Of a stretch of 64,000 bases of DNA, positions 1 through 10,000 are shown piece by piece. Source of the stretch: Prosthecobacter sp. (GTDB taxonomy: Bacteria; Verrucomicrobiota; Verrucomicrobiia; Verrucomicrobiales; Verrucomicrobiaceae); the NCBI GenBank assembly GCA_021733925.1, contig JAIPJY010000021.1:1-64000 (forward strand). Direction: 5' to 3'. The position numbers and the translations under genes were made by a program. The stretch's first letter is position 1. Each line of letters starts with the position of its first letter. A model generated the notes under the pieces. It was not told the origin of the DNA, searched no databases, and worked only from the letters and a program-made list of their open reading frames with translations.

Positions 1-365
1 CCGCGACCCAGCAGTGGGCCAGCTCCTCCTCCGCCATCGGCAGCGGCAGCCATTTCCCCTCCGCCAGGGGCAGCCGCTTCCAGTACGGCGCGCCTTCCAG
101 CCTGGAGATGACCTCCCGCCCCTCCCACAGCGCCGCGCCGTCTTTTCCAGCGCCAGCGTCGCCACATTGTAGCGCCGGGTCTCCGCCGCGCCCGGAGTCA
201 GTACAAAGATCGCATCCTTGTTTCCCGCGACCCAGCAGTGGGCCAGCTCCTCCTCCGCCATCGGCAGCGGCAGCCATTTCCCCTCCGCCAGGGACAGCCG
301 CTTCCAGTACGGCGCGCCTTCCAGCCTGAAGATGACCTCCCGCCCCTCGCACAGCGGCGCGCCGT
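1..365. repeat. Imperfect tandem direct repeat (offset 224 bp) inside the lipoprotein gene
   Basis: The stretch beginning at 1 (ccgcgacccagcagtgggcc) recurs at 225 and stays nearly identical for about 140 bases, with a handful of substitutions; similarity stops near 141 and 365. The offset of 224 is not a multiple of three, so the second copy is out of frame with the gene that runs through both. In its own frame the left copy still encodes a recognisable GREVISRLEGAPYWKRLPL, so it was recently coding. Confidence 0.85.
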
Positions 366-1728
366 GGAGGATGCGGCTCTCCGTCGTCAGTTCCACCAGC
401 CCGGGCTTTGCCGGTGCCTCTGCTGTCACCGGGGCCTCCGCCCCGGGCGCGCCTACCACACTCTGGTAGACTCCCGCACCCCGCCGTTTCGACACCACCA
501 TGAACGGCGCCGTGCGGAAGGCCACCTCTCCGCTCGCGCGCAGCATCTCCACCTGCACCACCTGGCTGGCGCTTTGCACCTCCGGCGGCAGTCGCAGATT
601 GAGCGAAAAGCTCCCGTCCGCCTCCATGTGGCACCGGTCGAACTCCCCCTCATGCTCCATCGCCGGCTGGTTCGCCTGCGGATTGGCCACCGGCATGAAA
701 TCCTCCGCCGTCGCCAGATTCCTCACCGCCAGCCTCGCTGTGCGGTACTCATTCAGCGGATCACTCACCGCCCCCTTCACCCGCACTCGGTAATATCCCA
801 GACTCTTCGAGTGGTCTCCCACGCTCTCGATCTCCACGCCCGTCATCACATAGCGCAGGTCCAGCTCCGCCACCTGAGGCACCACAAACTTCTCAAACCC
901 CTGCAGTTCCGGCGCCGCGCCCGGCTTCGCAAAGCCCGCCAGGCTGCCATCGCCCGCTAGTACCGCCGCCACATTCAACCGGCTCCCGGCATTCGCCACC
1001 GGCCCCGGAGCCTGCGGCTGTCCCTCCGCCAGCTTCAGCCCGCCGTCTGCCATCCGCGCCCGCAGCAGGGACACATCCACCGCGCCCGTCAGCCCCGTGC
1101 CCTTCGGCCCGCGCGGCAGGGTCGCCGTCTGCTGCTGTTGTTCCTGATTCAGCGCCGCCTGCAGCAGGTACATCGCCTCTGCTTCTGCCCCCTCGCCACT
1201 CACCCTTACCGGGCCCTCCTCCAACTGATACGGAAAATCCTCCGTAAACTGCAGCACCGCCACGTGCGAAGCCGCATCAAAATGCAGCAGCAGCGCTGGG
1301 CGCATTAAAACAAACGGTCTGTTCTTCTCGTCCAGCCTACGCCGCAGCACCAGGATATTGCAGCTCTTGTCCCTCAGCACCGACTCCTCATGCCCTGGCA
1401 GCAGCACCGCCACATACCGCCGCGGCGTCTCCAGCGGAATCGGCGGTGAAAACACCTCCGGCCGCAGGATTACCCCCGTCTGCTCCCGCATCAGCGTTCC
1501 CGCCACCGCCACACGCACCACCACCACCGCATTTTCCAGCTCCGGCGTCAGCACCAGCGCCGGTTTTGACGGAGCAGGGGCCGGTGCGGCAGGCACTGCT
1601 GGGGAGGGCGCGGGAGCAGCCGGCATAGCCTCCACCACAGGCGCAGGGGACGCCGCCTCATGCTCCGACTTCCCACACCCCACCAGCCAAACCACCGCAC
1701 CCAGACAGAACAAACGACTCACATTCAT
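1..1728 (-). CDS. Large lipoprotein, paralogue of the next gene; partial and frame-disrupted
   Basis: The minus-strand frame is open from an ATG at 1728 to the window edge. It begins MNVSRLFCLGAVVWLVGCGKS, a lipoprotein signal with lipobox LVGC, followed by a Pro/Ala-rich linker and then KPALVLTPELE. The whole visible protein aligns by eye with the neighbouring 1466-aa gene, so the two are tandem duplicates. A region starting at PALVLTPELE resembles a degenerate trypsin-like fold, and the part near position 350 (LCEGREVIFRLEGAPYWKRL) starts the propeller-like section. At about 165 the frame leaves the homologous one, because a second copy of the segment 225-365 is pasted in, out of frame by one base, at 1-141. 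The gene may therefore be a pseudogene, a rearranged gene, or an assembly error. Function is unknown; an outer-membrane or periplasmic lipid-anchored protein is inferred from the signal only. Confidence 0.7.
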   Translation of the reverse strand, partial: MNVSRLFCLGAVVWLVGCGKSEHEAASPAPVVEAMPAAPAPSPAVPAAPAPAPSKPALVLTPELENAVVVVRVAVAGTLMREQTGVILRPEVFSPPIPLETPRRYVAVLLPGHEESVLRDKSCNILVLRRRLDEKNRPFVLMRPALLLHFDAASHVAVLQFTEDFPYQLEEGPVRVSGEGAEAEAMYLLQAALNQEQQQQTATLPRGPKGTGLTGAVDVSLLRARMADGGLKLAEGQPQAPGPVANAGSRLNVAAVLAGDGSLAGFAKPGAAPELQGFEKFVVPQVAELDLRYVMTGVEIESVGDHSKSLGYYRVRVKGAVSDPLNEYRTARLAVRNLATAEDFMPVANPQANQPAMEHEGEFDRCHMEADGSFSLNLRLPPEVQSASQVVQVEMLRASGEVAFRTAPFMVVSKRRGAGVYQSVVGAPGAEAPVTAEAPAKPGLVELTTESRILHGAPLCEGREVIFRLEGAPYWKRLSLAEGKWLPLPMAEEELAHCWVAGNKDAIFVLTPGAAETRRYNVATLALEKTARRCGRGGRSSPGWKARRTGSGCPWRRGNGCRCRWRRRSWPTAGSR

Positions 1729-1790
1729 AAAAAAGAGAATATAAAATAGAGACCGGCCCGAAAGCCCGGCCACACAATTGACGTGTCCTT

Positions 1791-1827
1791 TTCTACGGCA
1801 TTCATTGACTGCCACGCCAGTGCAAAA
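1791..1827 (-). promoter_or_regulatory. Conserved upstream element of the left lipoprotein gene
   Basis: Two blocks, ttctacggcatt (1791-1802) and ccagtgcaaaa (1817-1827), also occur upstream of the paralogous gene (6456 and 6482) with the same 26-base spacing while the bases between have diverged. Read on the minus strand this is TTTTGCACTGG, 15 variable bases, then AATGCCGTAGAA. Conservation at fixed spacing suggests a promoter or regulator site, but it does not match a standard -35/-10 pair. Confidence 0.45.
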
Positions 1828-1881
1828 AGGGTAAAAAATGAGAAAAACGCCAATACTCCCTTCCTGGACCTCCTAGCCAGG

Positions 1882-1904
1882 AGAGCCGATGTTTTATCGG
1901 CTCT
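1882..1904. other. Perfect 9-bp hairpin between the two lipoprotein genes
   Basis: agagccgat (1882-1890), loop gtttt, atcggctct (1896-1904). It lies 90 bases past the stop of the right lipoprotein gene. There is no T-run after it on either strand, so it is at most a weak terminator or an mRNA-stabilising stem. Confidence 0.5.
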
Positions 1905-1994
1905 GGGCGAACATCCCGGCCGCCTCGGATCCTTTTCACTCCGCCTGTCTTTCGTTTCCCACCCATCCGCCGCAACTCGCAGAGCGAAGGAGGA

Positions 1995-4900
1995 TCACTT
2001 CTTCTTCCCACCCAGCGCCAGCACATAGATCGGAAACTTGTGCTGCGCCACCTCGCCGTTGCGCAGGCGGATCTGGACGGACACGTTGACCTGCTGGGAT
2101 TTCAGCAGGCCGTTGGGCGCGCGGTAGGTGAAGTGCCCCTGGCTGCTCATTGTGGCACCGGGGATCTTTTCCACCAGATCACAGCTGGACAGTGCGGTGG
2201 GGTTGCTGAGCGTCAGCTGGTAGTCCAGCGTGCGGCCCTCCATGACCACAGGGAAGGGGTGTGATGTCACATACGCGGCGAGGGGGGCCACGGCGCGGCA
2301 GGCCACCGACACGTCCAGGTGCGCCACCTGCAGCACGTTTCCGCCACGGCTCAGAATCGTGAGCAGGTTCTTCTCTCCCAGTGCCTGCACTTGACGCTGT
2401 CGGCTCACCCCGACCACGTCCGCACGGTCATTGAAATCAAACAGCTCCACGCAGGCCAGGTCCAGCAGCGGGCGGCCGTCATCCGCCGAGTAGAGCCGGA
2501 TTCCCGTCATCCCGGCCTCGCTTCGGGGGCAGGAGAAAAAATTCCCGCAACTGCTCGGGAAGCGGCCGTGTTCATCGCCATATTTGCGGGAGGATCGATT
2601 TGCCCACAAGAGGGATGACCCGGCGGTGAGCACGCCGTCAAACTCCGGCTGCGCCGAATCTGAGATGATCGCCTGCCTGTCAAACCCCGTCGTCAGCCCG
2701 GGCGAGATCACCAGCTTCTTTTGCTCTTGATGCATTTGCACGAGCCGCCCGTCATTCGAGGTGCGCAGCTGCACCGGCAGCGCCAAGTTTTGCAGGGTGG
2801 AGGTGATCCCGACCAGCCAGTAGGGATCGGCAACGGGAGTGTAGGGGGCCCATTTCGTGGGCGTCAGCGTCTGCTTGTCCAGGATCAAAACGCCGTCCCC
2901 CGGCGAGATCGGCTGGCCCACGGCATTCACCTGAGGCGTGCCACCTTTCTCCAGCAGCAGCGTGACGGGCCCCGTCGGTTGATTTCCCACGCCGAGTGCC
3001 GCCAGCCGTGCCTGCCCGGGCGTTTGAAAGCGGTGCGTCACCTTGAAATCCGGCAGGGCATGCCGTGTCAGCAGGCGCGTGATGGTGCTGTAGAGAAGAA
3101 CCGCATCTCCTGCCAAAAAGACCTGGTCTGTGTCTGCAATGGCATGGCTGCCCATCACCTTCCAATCGCGCACGGAAAACAGCGCCAGCGACTTGTCCTG
3201 CATGCGCAGCGCCAGGTAATCCGTCAGCCCCGGCACGACGCGGTCGATGGCGCTCTCGCTGATGTAGTAGCGCGAATTCAGCGGCAGCGCGGTGTGGCTG
3301 CGCACCGCAGACGCCAGTGCCTCCTCCATACTTTTCTTTTGCTCTGCAGCAGACGGTTCCCGCACGCGCCTGCCAGACGGCGCTTCCGCCTTTGGCGGCA
3401 CAGCCACCGCCAGCACCGGCTGCATCCCGCCCAAGTGTAAAATTACATCGAAGGTACACTTCGTGGGCGGCAGCGCCCCTGCATTGGCACCCGTGTCTGC
3501 CCCAGCAGCAGTGCCCGCACCTGCCAGTCTCATCTCAAATCCCACCATCGGCGTCTGCCCCACCAGCGGTACCTGCCAGTTCAGCGTCCCATCCGCCGCA
3601 GTGGTGCAGCCCTCCGGCGCCTGCGCCGTGGCCACCTGCACCCCCGCACCCAGCATCTGCGGCGTAAAGCGGAAGCTCCCGCCCCTCTGCACATGGCAGT
3701 CAGGGTAGTTCAGCAGCACCGGCGTCACCGGCGCAGGCAGATTGGCACGGTCCACCGTATGCAGGGTGATCTTCTGCCCCTCATGCCATACCGCCAGCGT
3801 CAGCGCCTCCGCATCCAGCCACACGCGCTCGGCAAAGCTCCGCCACTCCGCCACCGGCACCCCTCCCGCCTCCGGCACCGCCACCGTCGCCCAGGGCACC
3901 AGCGAGTAGTAGGAGTAAAAGCTGCACATCAGCAGCCCTGTGCCGCCCACCATGCCCGCGCCGCGCATCGGTCTTCCCATCCCCTGGGTGACCACAAAAT
4001 AATTCGGGCTGTTCGCCAGCGGGCCGCGTCCGGAGTTCGGCGGCATTTGAAAGCCAGCCTTTGCCGTCATGCCCGGATGGTGCACGCCCTTGCTGCCATC
4101 CCAGGTGCACAGGCCCCCCACCGTCGGCAGCACCTGCTGGCTCTCATACACATTCTCAGTCACATACCCGCTCAGCACGCCCCGATACTCAAAGCACGGG
4201 AGGTTGGTGTCCGTCCACCTGCCGTAGGGGCGCGCATACACCACGCTGCCATCTCCTGTCGCCAGGTAGTAAAACTGGTCTTTAAGCTGCAGAGTCTCCT
4301 TCACCTTCAGCGCCGCATACTTGCCGGCCGTCAGTTCCTCTGGATCGCAGGCCAGCACCCCATCGTCGCTGATCACCGCCAGCGGCGCATCATCGGAGAG
4401 GCAGCCCGCCGCCAGCCCGCGGTACACCCGGCCCTCCGGCAGCCGCCCTGTTTTCTCCAGCGCCAGCGTCCCCGCGTTGTAGCGCCGGATTTCACCCTGT
4501 GCCGGATCCAGCACAAAGAGCGCCTCCTTGTTTCCCGCCAGATGGCAGCCGCTCAGATCCTCCGCCGGCAGCGGCAGCCACTTGCCTGAGGCTAGAGACA
4601 GCCGCTTCCAGTGCGGCGCCCCTTCCAGCTTAAACAGCACCTCCCGCCCCTCGCACAGCGCCGCCCCGTACAGGATACGGCTCTCCGTGGTCAGTTCCAC
4701 GCGGCCAGACTCCGCCACAGCAGCCGCAGCCTCCGGCTCGCGCAGCTCATTCGCCTGCTCCTCCCTTCGCCTGGCCATCATCTCGCGCACAGCCGGAGAC
4801 AGCTTGATCTCCCCACCCGGCGCAGCTCCTGCAGCCACTGGAGCCCTTGGATCGATGGCCCCCGGCCCCTGCATCCCACCCGGGCCTCGCATACCTCCCG

Positions 4901-6395
4901 GCCCCTGCATCCCGCCCGGGCCTCGCATACCTCCTTGGCCCGGCATCGGCCGACCGGCGCCCGCGATTGCGCCCGGCTGCGGCTGCGGTGGTGGGACGAA
5001 AACAGACGGCCTCTTTTGCTTGAAAATTCGAGCCGCCATCTCCGGCTGCATCCCCGCCGCCACCGCCTTGGCAGCGGCCAGTTCCTCAGGGCTAGGCAGC
5101 CGTGGCACGTCCTCCTGCCCGGCCACCCCCTTCGCTCTCAGCTCCAGACGTCCCTCGCGCGTCGTCATCTCCACCAGAAACGGCGCCGCATGAAACACCA
5201 CCTGCCCCCCCTGCTGCGCCAGCTGCACCTGCACCAGCCGGTAAGTGCTGCCCTGCTCCCGCGGCAGGTTCATCGTAAAAAGCAGCATCCCACCCGCCCC
5301 AGGCTTGCAGTGGATCACCTCCTCACTCTGCGGGATCGCCGGCTGGTTGTTCTGCGGGTTCTTCACCATCGCCACCTCTGCCGACGGCACCGTCTGCACC
5401 GCCACCACATACTCCTTCACTTCCTGCTTCGGGTCCTCCAGCACCGCCTCTACCCCCACATTAAACGCCACTTCGTTGTACGCCCCCAGCGTCGTCGTGG
5501 AAAAGTGCACACTCTGCGGGATGCAGTACAGCCCAGCCACCTCCGCCACCGGCGGGACCGCAAACCCCTCAAACCGCCACTCCCCGCCCGCCGTGCTCAT
5601 CCCCGCGAAGCCCGCCAGCCGCCCATCACTCAGAAGCACCGGCCCCGCCGCCCCCGAGCGCGGCACCTCCGCTTTCGCCTCCGACAGCAACAGCCGTCCC
5701 TCCTTCAACTGCCCCGCACGCACAGTCACCGCGATCTTTCCCGGCAGAGCCGTCCCCATCCGTCCCCGGACAAGCGGCGTCGCTCCTCCCGACTGCGGCT
5801 GTTGCGGATCATAACTCGCCACCAGCAGCCCCACCCCATCAGTGCCCGCCGCCACATCCGCCACCGTACCCGCTGCCACCCCCGGCTCAAGCCGGTACGG
5901 AAAATCCTCTGTAAACTGCACCACCGCCGCATGCGTTTGCGCATTGAAATGCACCAGCGTCCCTTGTTGCAGCAGCACATAGGGCGACCCGTTTGCGTCA
6001 AACTTCTGGCGCAGCACCTTGATCACACACGCCTTGTCCTGCAGTTCCACTGCATCAAACCCCGGCAGCAGCACCGCCGCAAAGCGCCGCGTGCTTTCTG
6101 CCGTCACCGCCGTGCTCACCGCCGCCGCCCGTAGCACCACCCCCACATGCTCACGCTGTGGCACCGTCAGCGTGGACACCCGTACCACTACCGCCGCACT
6201 CTCCAGCTCCGGCGTCAGCACCAGCGCCGGTTTTGGCGGTGCCGATATCGCTGCGGCAGAAACCTCGGGTGCCGGTGTGGTCGGTGCCGGTGCCGCCAAA
6301 ACCTGCGGCGCAGGTGCTGACGCCTCATGGTCCGACTTACCACAACCCGCCAACCAAACCACGGCACCTAGATAAAATAAACGACGCACATTCAT
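1995..6395 (-). CDS. Giant lipoprotein (1466 aa), degenerate protease-like and propeller-like regions
   Basis: Starts MNVRRLFYLGAVVWLAGCGKS: lipobox LAGC with Cys18, so probably lipid-anchored. Residues about 25-57 are a Pro/Ala linker. Residues about 57-265 read like a trypsin-like fold that lost its catalytic serine: RSGAAGPVLLSDGRLAGFAG sits where active members have GxSGGP. Residues about 480-511 are a GPGGM repeat. Residues about 560-760 hold YNAGTLALEKTGRL-type strands suggestive of a beta-propeller. The C-terminus (about 1385-1460) has an Ig/cadherin-like pattern (EGRTLDYQLTLSNPTAL). No known family was recognised with certainty; the fold assignments are inference. It is a tandem duplicate of the gene at the left edge. 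Upstream boxes are shared between the two, so they may be co-regulated. Confidence 0.85.
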   Translation of the reverse strand: MNVRRLFYLGAVVWLAGCGKSDHEASAPAPQVLAAPAPTTPAPEVSAAAISAPPKPALVLTPELESAAVVVRVSTLTVPQREHVGVVLRAAAVSTAVTAESTRRFAAVLLPGFDAVELQDKACVIKVLRQKFDANGSPYVLLQQGTLVHFNAQTHAAVVQFTEDFPYRLEPGVAAGTVADVAAGTDGVGLLVASYDPQQPQSGGATPLVRGRMGTALPGKIAVTVRAGQLKEGRLLLSEAKAEVPRSGAAGPVLLSDGRLAGFAGMSTAGGEWRFEGFAVPPVAEVAGLYCIPQSVHFSTTTLGAYNEVAFNVGVEAVLEDPKQEVKEYVVAVQTVPSAEVAMVKNPQNNQPAIPQSEEVIHCKPGAGGMLLFTMNLPREQGSTYRLVQVQLAQQGGQVVFHAAPFLVEMTTREGRLELRAKGVAGQEDVPRLPSPEELAAAKAVAAGMQPEMAARIFKQKRPSVFVPPPQPQPGAIAGAGRPMPGQGGMRGPGGMQGPGGMRGPGGMQGPGAIDPRAPVAAGAAPGGEIKLSPAVREMMARRREEQANELREPEAAAAVAESGRVELTTESRILYGAALCEGREVLFKLEGAPHWKRLSLASGKWLPLPAEDLSGCHLAGNKEALFVLDPAQGEIRRYNAGTLALEKTGRLPEGRVYRGLAAGCLSDDAPLAVISDDGVLACDPEELTAGKYAALKVKETLQLKDQFYYLATGDGSVVYARPYGRWTDTNLPCFEYRGVLSGYVTENVYESQQVLPTVGGLCTWDGSKGVHHPGMTAKAGFQMPPNSGRGPLANSPNYFVVTQGMGRPMRGAGMVGGTGLLMCSFYSYYSLVPWATVAVPEAGGVPVAEWRSFAERVWLDAEALTLAVWHEGQKITLHTVDRANLPAPVTPVLLNYPDCHVQRGGSFRFTPQMLGAGVQVATAQAPEGCTTAADGTLNWQVPLVGQTPMVGFEMRLAGAGTAAGADTGANAGALPPTKCTFDVILHLGGMQPVLAVAVPPKAEAPSGRRVREPSAAEQKKSMEEALASAVRSHTALPLNSRYYISESAIDRVVPGLTDYLALRMQDKSLALFSVRDWKVMGSHAIADTDQVFLAGDAVLLYSTITRLLTRHALPDFKVTHRFQTPGQARLAALGVGNQPTGPVTLLLEKGGTPQVNAVGQPISPGDGVLILDKQTLTPTKWAPYTPVADPYWLVGITSTLQNLALPVQLRTSNDGRLVQMHQEQKKLVISPGLTTGFDRQAIISDSAQPEFDGVLTAGSSLLWANRSSRKYGDEHGRFPSSCGNFFSCPRSEAGMTGIRLYSADDGRPLLDLACVELFDFNDRADVVGVSRQRQVQALGEKNLLTILSRGGNVLQVAHLDVSVACRAVAPLAAYVTSHPFPVVMEGRTLDYQLTLSNPTALSSCDLVEKIPGATMSSQGHFTYRAPNGLLKSQQVNVSVQIRLRNGEVAQHKFPIYVLALGGKKK
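4861..4932 (-). repeat. 36-bp tandem repeat coding for GPGGM units
   Basis: Two nearly identical 36-base units (4861-4896 and 4897-4932, one mismatch) plus a degenerate partial unit to about 4950. Each unit is two 18-base halves coding for GPGGMQ and GPGGMR. It forms a flexible Gly/Pro hinge in the lipoprotein and is likely to vary in copy number by slippage. Confidence 0.85.
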
Positions 6396-6454
6396 AAAAA
6401 GAGAAAAAATAAGAGAGGCCCGACTGACAGCCCGGTCGCACCATTGAATCGTAA

Positions 6455-6492
6455 TTTCTACGGCATTTCTCCTCCGGAGGACCAGTGCAAAA
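6455..6492 (-). promoter_or_regulatory. Conserved upstream element of the 1466-aa lipoprotein gene
   Basis: Blocks tttctacggcatt (6455-6467) and ccagtgcaaaa (6482-6492) match the element upstream of the paralogous gene at identical spacing. They lie 60-97 bases upstream of the start codon at 6395. Confidence 0.45.
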
Positions 6493-6596
6493 GAATGCCG
6501 AGGATGAATAAAGTGTTACACTACAAAACCAGCGCCACAATGCCCGCATGGTCTGCTTGATACGCATGCAGGACTTTTCGCATGAAAAAATGCAGG

Positions 6597-6634
6597 CTCG
6601 ATGATGGCAGCAGGCCACCATCGAGTTCTTTTTT
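6597..6634 (+). terminator. Orphan intrinsic terminator
   Basis: ctcgatgatgg (6597-6607), loop cagcagg, ccaccatcgag (6615-6625; one A-C mismatch in 11 bp), then ttctttttt. It reads on the plus strand, but no plus-strand gene precedes it in the intergenic region, so it may end a small RNA or stop antisense transcription. Confidence 0.65.
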
Positions 6635-7019
6635 AGCCATCCCTGAATCTTCTCGAAGATGCCAGCATTTGCTGAACTGAAAGTTCAAGCGCCGCCTTTG
6701 CCCAAATTTTTTTAATGTCTGAAAAATTCCATGACATAACGATGATCGCGGAGGGGAATGTTTGAGGATCCCATCCGATTAATGTGTTTGTAAGGTCAGC
6801 GCAGGGCGGATGTAATGGCGCAGATGCTTATAAGGGTCCCACCCGGTGTCTGCCATGCTCCATTGGCAGGCAGCCCGTATGCCGCCGTTCCTTGAATTAT
6901 AACCTCGACTTTTAAGGGCCGTTTTGATTTCATTAACCAAGGTTCTCAGCCCGCTGTCCATCCTGCCTCGATATCATGCGTCGGGATATGCACACAACCC
7001 AGAACCGATTTTTGGCACC

Positions 7020-10000
7020 ATGTCCTCATTCACGCATCCTTTGATTCGCCGCAGCCCTGTCTGGGCGCTGCTCCTGTCGGCCTGCCTGTTCTGGGGAGGG
7101 AGCATGAGGGTGAAGGGAGATCCCGACATGAACGTCACCAAGGCGGTGTGGAAGTCGGTGTATGGCGTGACGGACGCGCAGATCAATGACCTGGCATGGC
7201 TGGGGCGCGATGATGACGGCGACGGCATGAGCAACGGGTCGGAGATCATTACGGGCACTCATCCCTTCCGCTCCGGCTCTGTGCTGAAGGTCTCTTCAAC
7301 AAATTTGAACGGTGGCATGATGAACGTGGCCATCCCCACGCAGCTCGGTAAGCTCTATGTGCTGCAGTCCTCCGCCACCCTCATGGGCGCGAGCTGGGCT
7401 GCCTTGTCGCCCAATGTGCAGGTGGTCGGGGATGGCACAACGAAGATGCTGTCCGTCCCGAAGTCTGGCGCGAGCACTTTTTACCGCGTGCTGGTGCAGG
7501 ATGTGGACTCCGCCGGCGACCAGGTGGGAGACTGGGCCAAGAATCTGCTCGGCTACACCTCTGGCGTCCCCATTGGTTCACAGTCCAGCTATGACCACAC
7601 GCAGCTCGCGACGAGCCTGCAGTCACAAAATGTGGTCAGCCTGATGGCGGTGGATGCCACGACCACGCAACCAGCAGATGCGGCCACGCCTGCGGGAGAT
7701 GTGGGAGTGATCACAGTGACGCGCTCGGGCTACAATCTCCTGATGCCGATCACGGTGCCTCTCAGCAAGTCCGGCTCGGCGGTCGAGGGGACTGATTACG
7801 CGGCGATTCCTTCAACGGTGAATTTTCCTGAAGGGGTGAACTCCGTGGACATCAAGATCATACCACTCTACAACGCCAGCCGGCTGACGAGCTGTGCGGT
7901 GGCTTTGACGGCAGGGGCTCCGGGCACGGCGGGGGCCTCGGGGAATTACTCACTCAGCCCGCTGTCGATCAGCGCCGGGGTGACGATCAACCCTTCCGGC
8001 AATCCCACGGGCACAGGGCTCATGGGCAATTACTGGGTAGGAGCCAGTACGAACTATGCCAGCAGTGCCAACTTCGGCGGCAATGGCGCGACCTACACCT
8101 ACACCAAGGTGACGGGCACCACCGGCACTGCAGTGATCACCTACACTGGCACGACGGGTTTTTCGACGTCCTCTCCCAACAACCGGGTGAACATGACCTT
8201 CTCTGGCGGCAGTCTCGCAGGCGGCACGTATGATGGCATCAAGACCATCACCTCTGTTTCCGGGCAGACGATCACGCTGTCCATCACGGGGGCCGCAGTG
8301 CCCACTTCACAGACTGGCAGCGCCGCCTGCCTGCTGAATCCACCCGTCGTGACGCGGCTGGACCCGACGGTCGCGTTCACCTGGCTGCATGGCTCACCCA
8401 ATGGCACCAACTTCGTCGGGGCGGACAATTATTCCGTGGCCTGGGATGGCTATCTCTCGCCCTCAACTGCCGGCACTTATGTGTTCCAGCTTGATGCGGA
8501 TGACAAGGCGCGCGTGTTTCTCGACACCGGTGGCGGGCTGACCCAAATCCTGGAGAATGGCTGGGACACCACGGCGACGGGAGCCTTTAAACAGAGCGGA
8601 CAGTTCACCCTGGCCGTGCCTGCTGCTCCAGCCAACCGCTACCACATGCGGGTCGAGTTTGTGGAGACCACGGGAAATGCGAAGTGCAAATTCCAGTGGA
8701 AGATCAATGGCGGCACCTTCGCGAACATTCCGAATGCGAATGTTTACACCAACAACACCGGCAGTACGACAGGCTGGCCTGCCAGCTACTACGCCAATAC
8801 GACACTGACAGCGCCAGCGGCAGGGACGCAGACGGACAGCGCCATCACCAATGGCAACAATGGCGACTGGGGTGCGGGATCGCCCGATCCGCTGATCTAC
8901 CACAACTACTTCTGCTGCCGCTGGACCGGGCAGATGCTGCCGCAGTACAGCGAGACCTACACGATCACCGTGAACGCCGATGACACGGCCAAACTGTGGA
9001 TCAACGGCCAGCCGATGGCACTGAGGCGTCTGACGAGTGACAATCCCAGCGTCACCTATACCTATACGAAGAACACATCGACCAACGGCACCATTGTGCT
9101 GCCTTACACCAGCGCCGCCGTCAATGTGGGGGATGTGATTCCGTTGAAGTTCACCACCGGCAATCTCAGCACGAGCTACAACATCTCGCTGCCCTACACG
9201 GTCACTGCGGTGACAACAGGTACGAGCTTCACTACCGCACTCTCAGGCATGAGTCTGCCTGCCTCGGGCACGGGAAGCGGCACCCTCGACACCACCAACC
9301 TGCCCGTTGACTGGCCGGTCTATTCCGGCGCCGACCGCTACGCCACCATCGCCCTGCAGGCAGGGGTGCTTTATGACATCAAGCTGGAGACTTGCGAACT
9401 CAGCTACGCAGCAGGCGCAACGCTCTCATGGTACAGTCCAAGTCAGTCAAAGCAGGCCATACCCACCGGGCGGCTGTTCCCGACCATGACGGGCCAGACA
9501 CCGCTTGCGGGCAATCCACCAGCCGGGCCGCCCGCGATCACCAGCCCGACGAATGTGATCACGATGTTGAATTCAGGCTCGCCTTTCAGTCTGACGCTGA
9601 CCGCGAGCAATGGCGCAGGTGGATTCACCACCAGCGGCCTTCCTGCATGGCTCACGCTCACCAATGGTGTGCTTAGCGGAACCCCGCCGCAGGCAGGCAT
9701 CTATCAGTTCACGGTTTACGCCTCAAACGGAGCGGGAAGCACCAGCGCCGTGGTCACTGTGCAGGTGAAGGACAGTGGCGGCCAGTTCACGCGTGAACTC
9801 TGGACATCTGGAGTCACGGGAGCAACGCTCGGCGATGTGCCCTGGGGTTCCGCACCGACGACCACCAACACCATCACCAGCGCCGAGGACAACACGACGA
9901 CGTATGGTGCCAACACAGGAGAAAGGCTGCGTGGCTATTTCACCCCGCCCGTGACGGGGAACTACTATTTCTGGCTGTCAGCCGCGAATGCCGCTGAGCT

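Larger units (their letters stand above)
6396..7019. other. Divergent intergenic region
   Basis: About 620 bases separate the minus-strand lipoprotein gene from the plus-strand DUF1800 gene. It contains the conserved upstream element (6455-6492), an orphan plus-strand terminator (6597-6634), and an AT-richer stretch at 6640-6780 that could hold the promoter of the plus-strand operon. No protein with recognisable similarity was seen; the short frames there have no supporting features. Confidence 0.6.

Noticed and set aside
4861-4932. Repeat considered as CRISPR-like
   Set aside because: Two contiguous 36-base units without spacers, in frame, coding Gly/Pro; a protein repeat, not an array.
4611-6134. 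Long plus-strand frame (507 aa) opposite the lipoprotein gene
   Set aside because: Composition is Arg/His/Pro-rich with no recognisable domain; it mirrors the high GC of the real minus-strand gene.
6779-6961. Possible 60-aa minus-strand gene in the divergent gap
   Set aside because: No ribosome-binding site, no signal and no similarity; could be chance.
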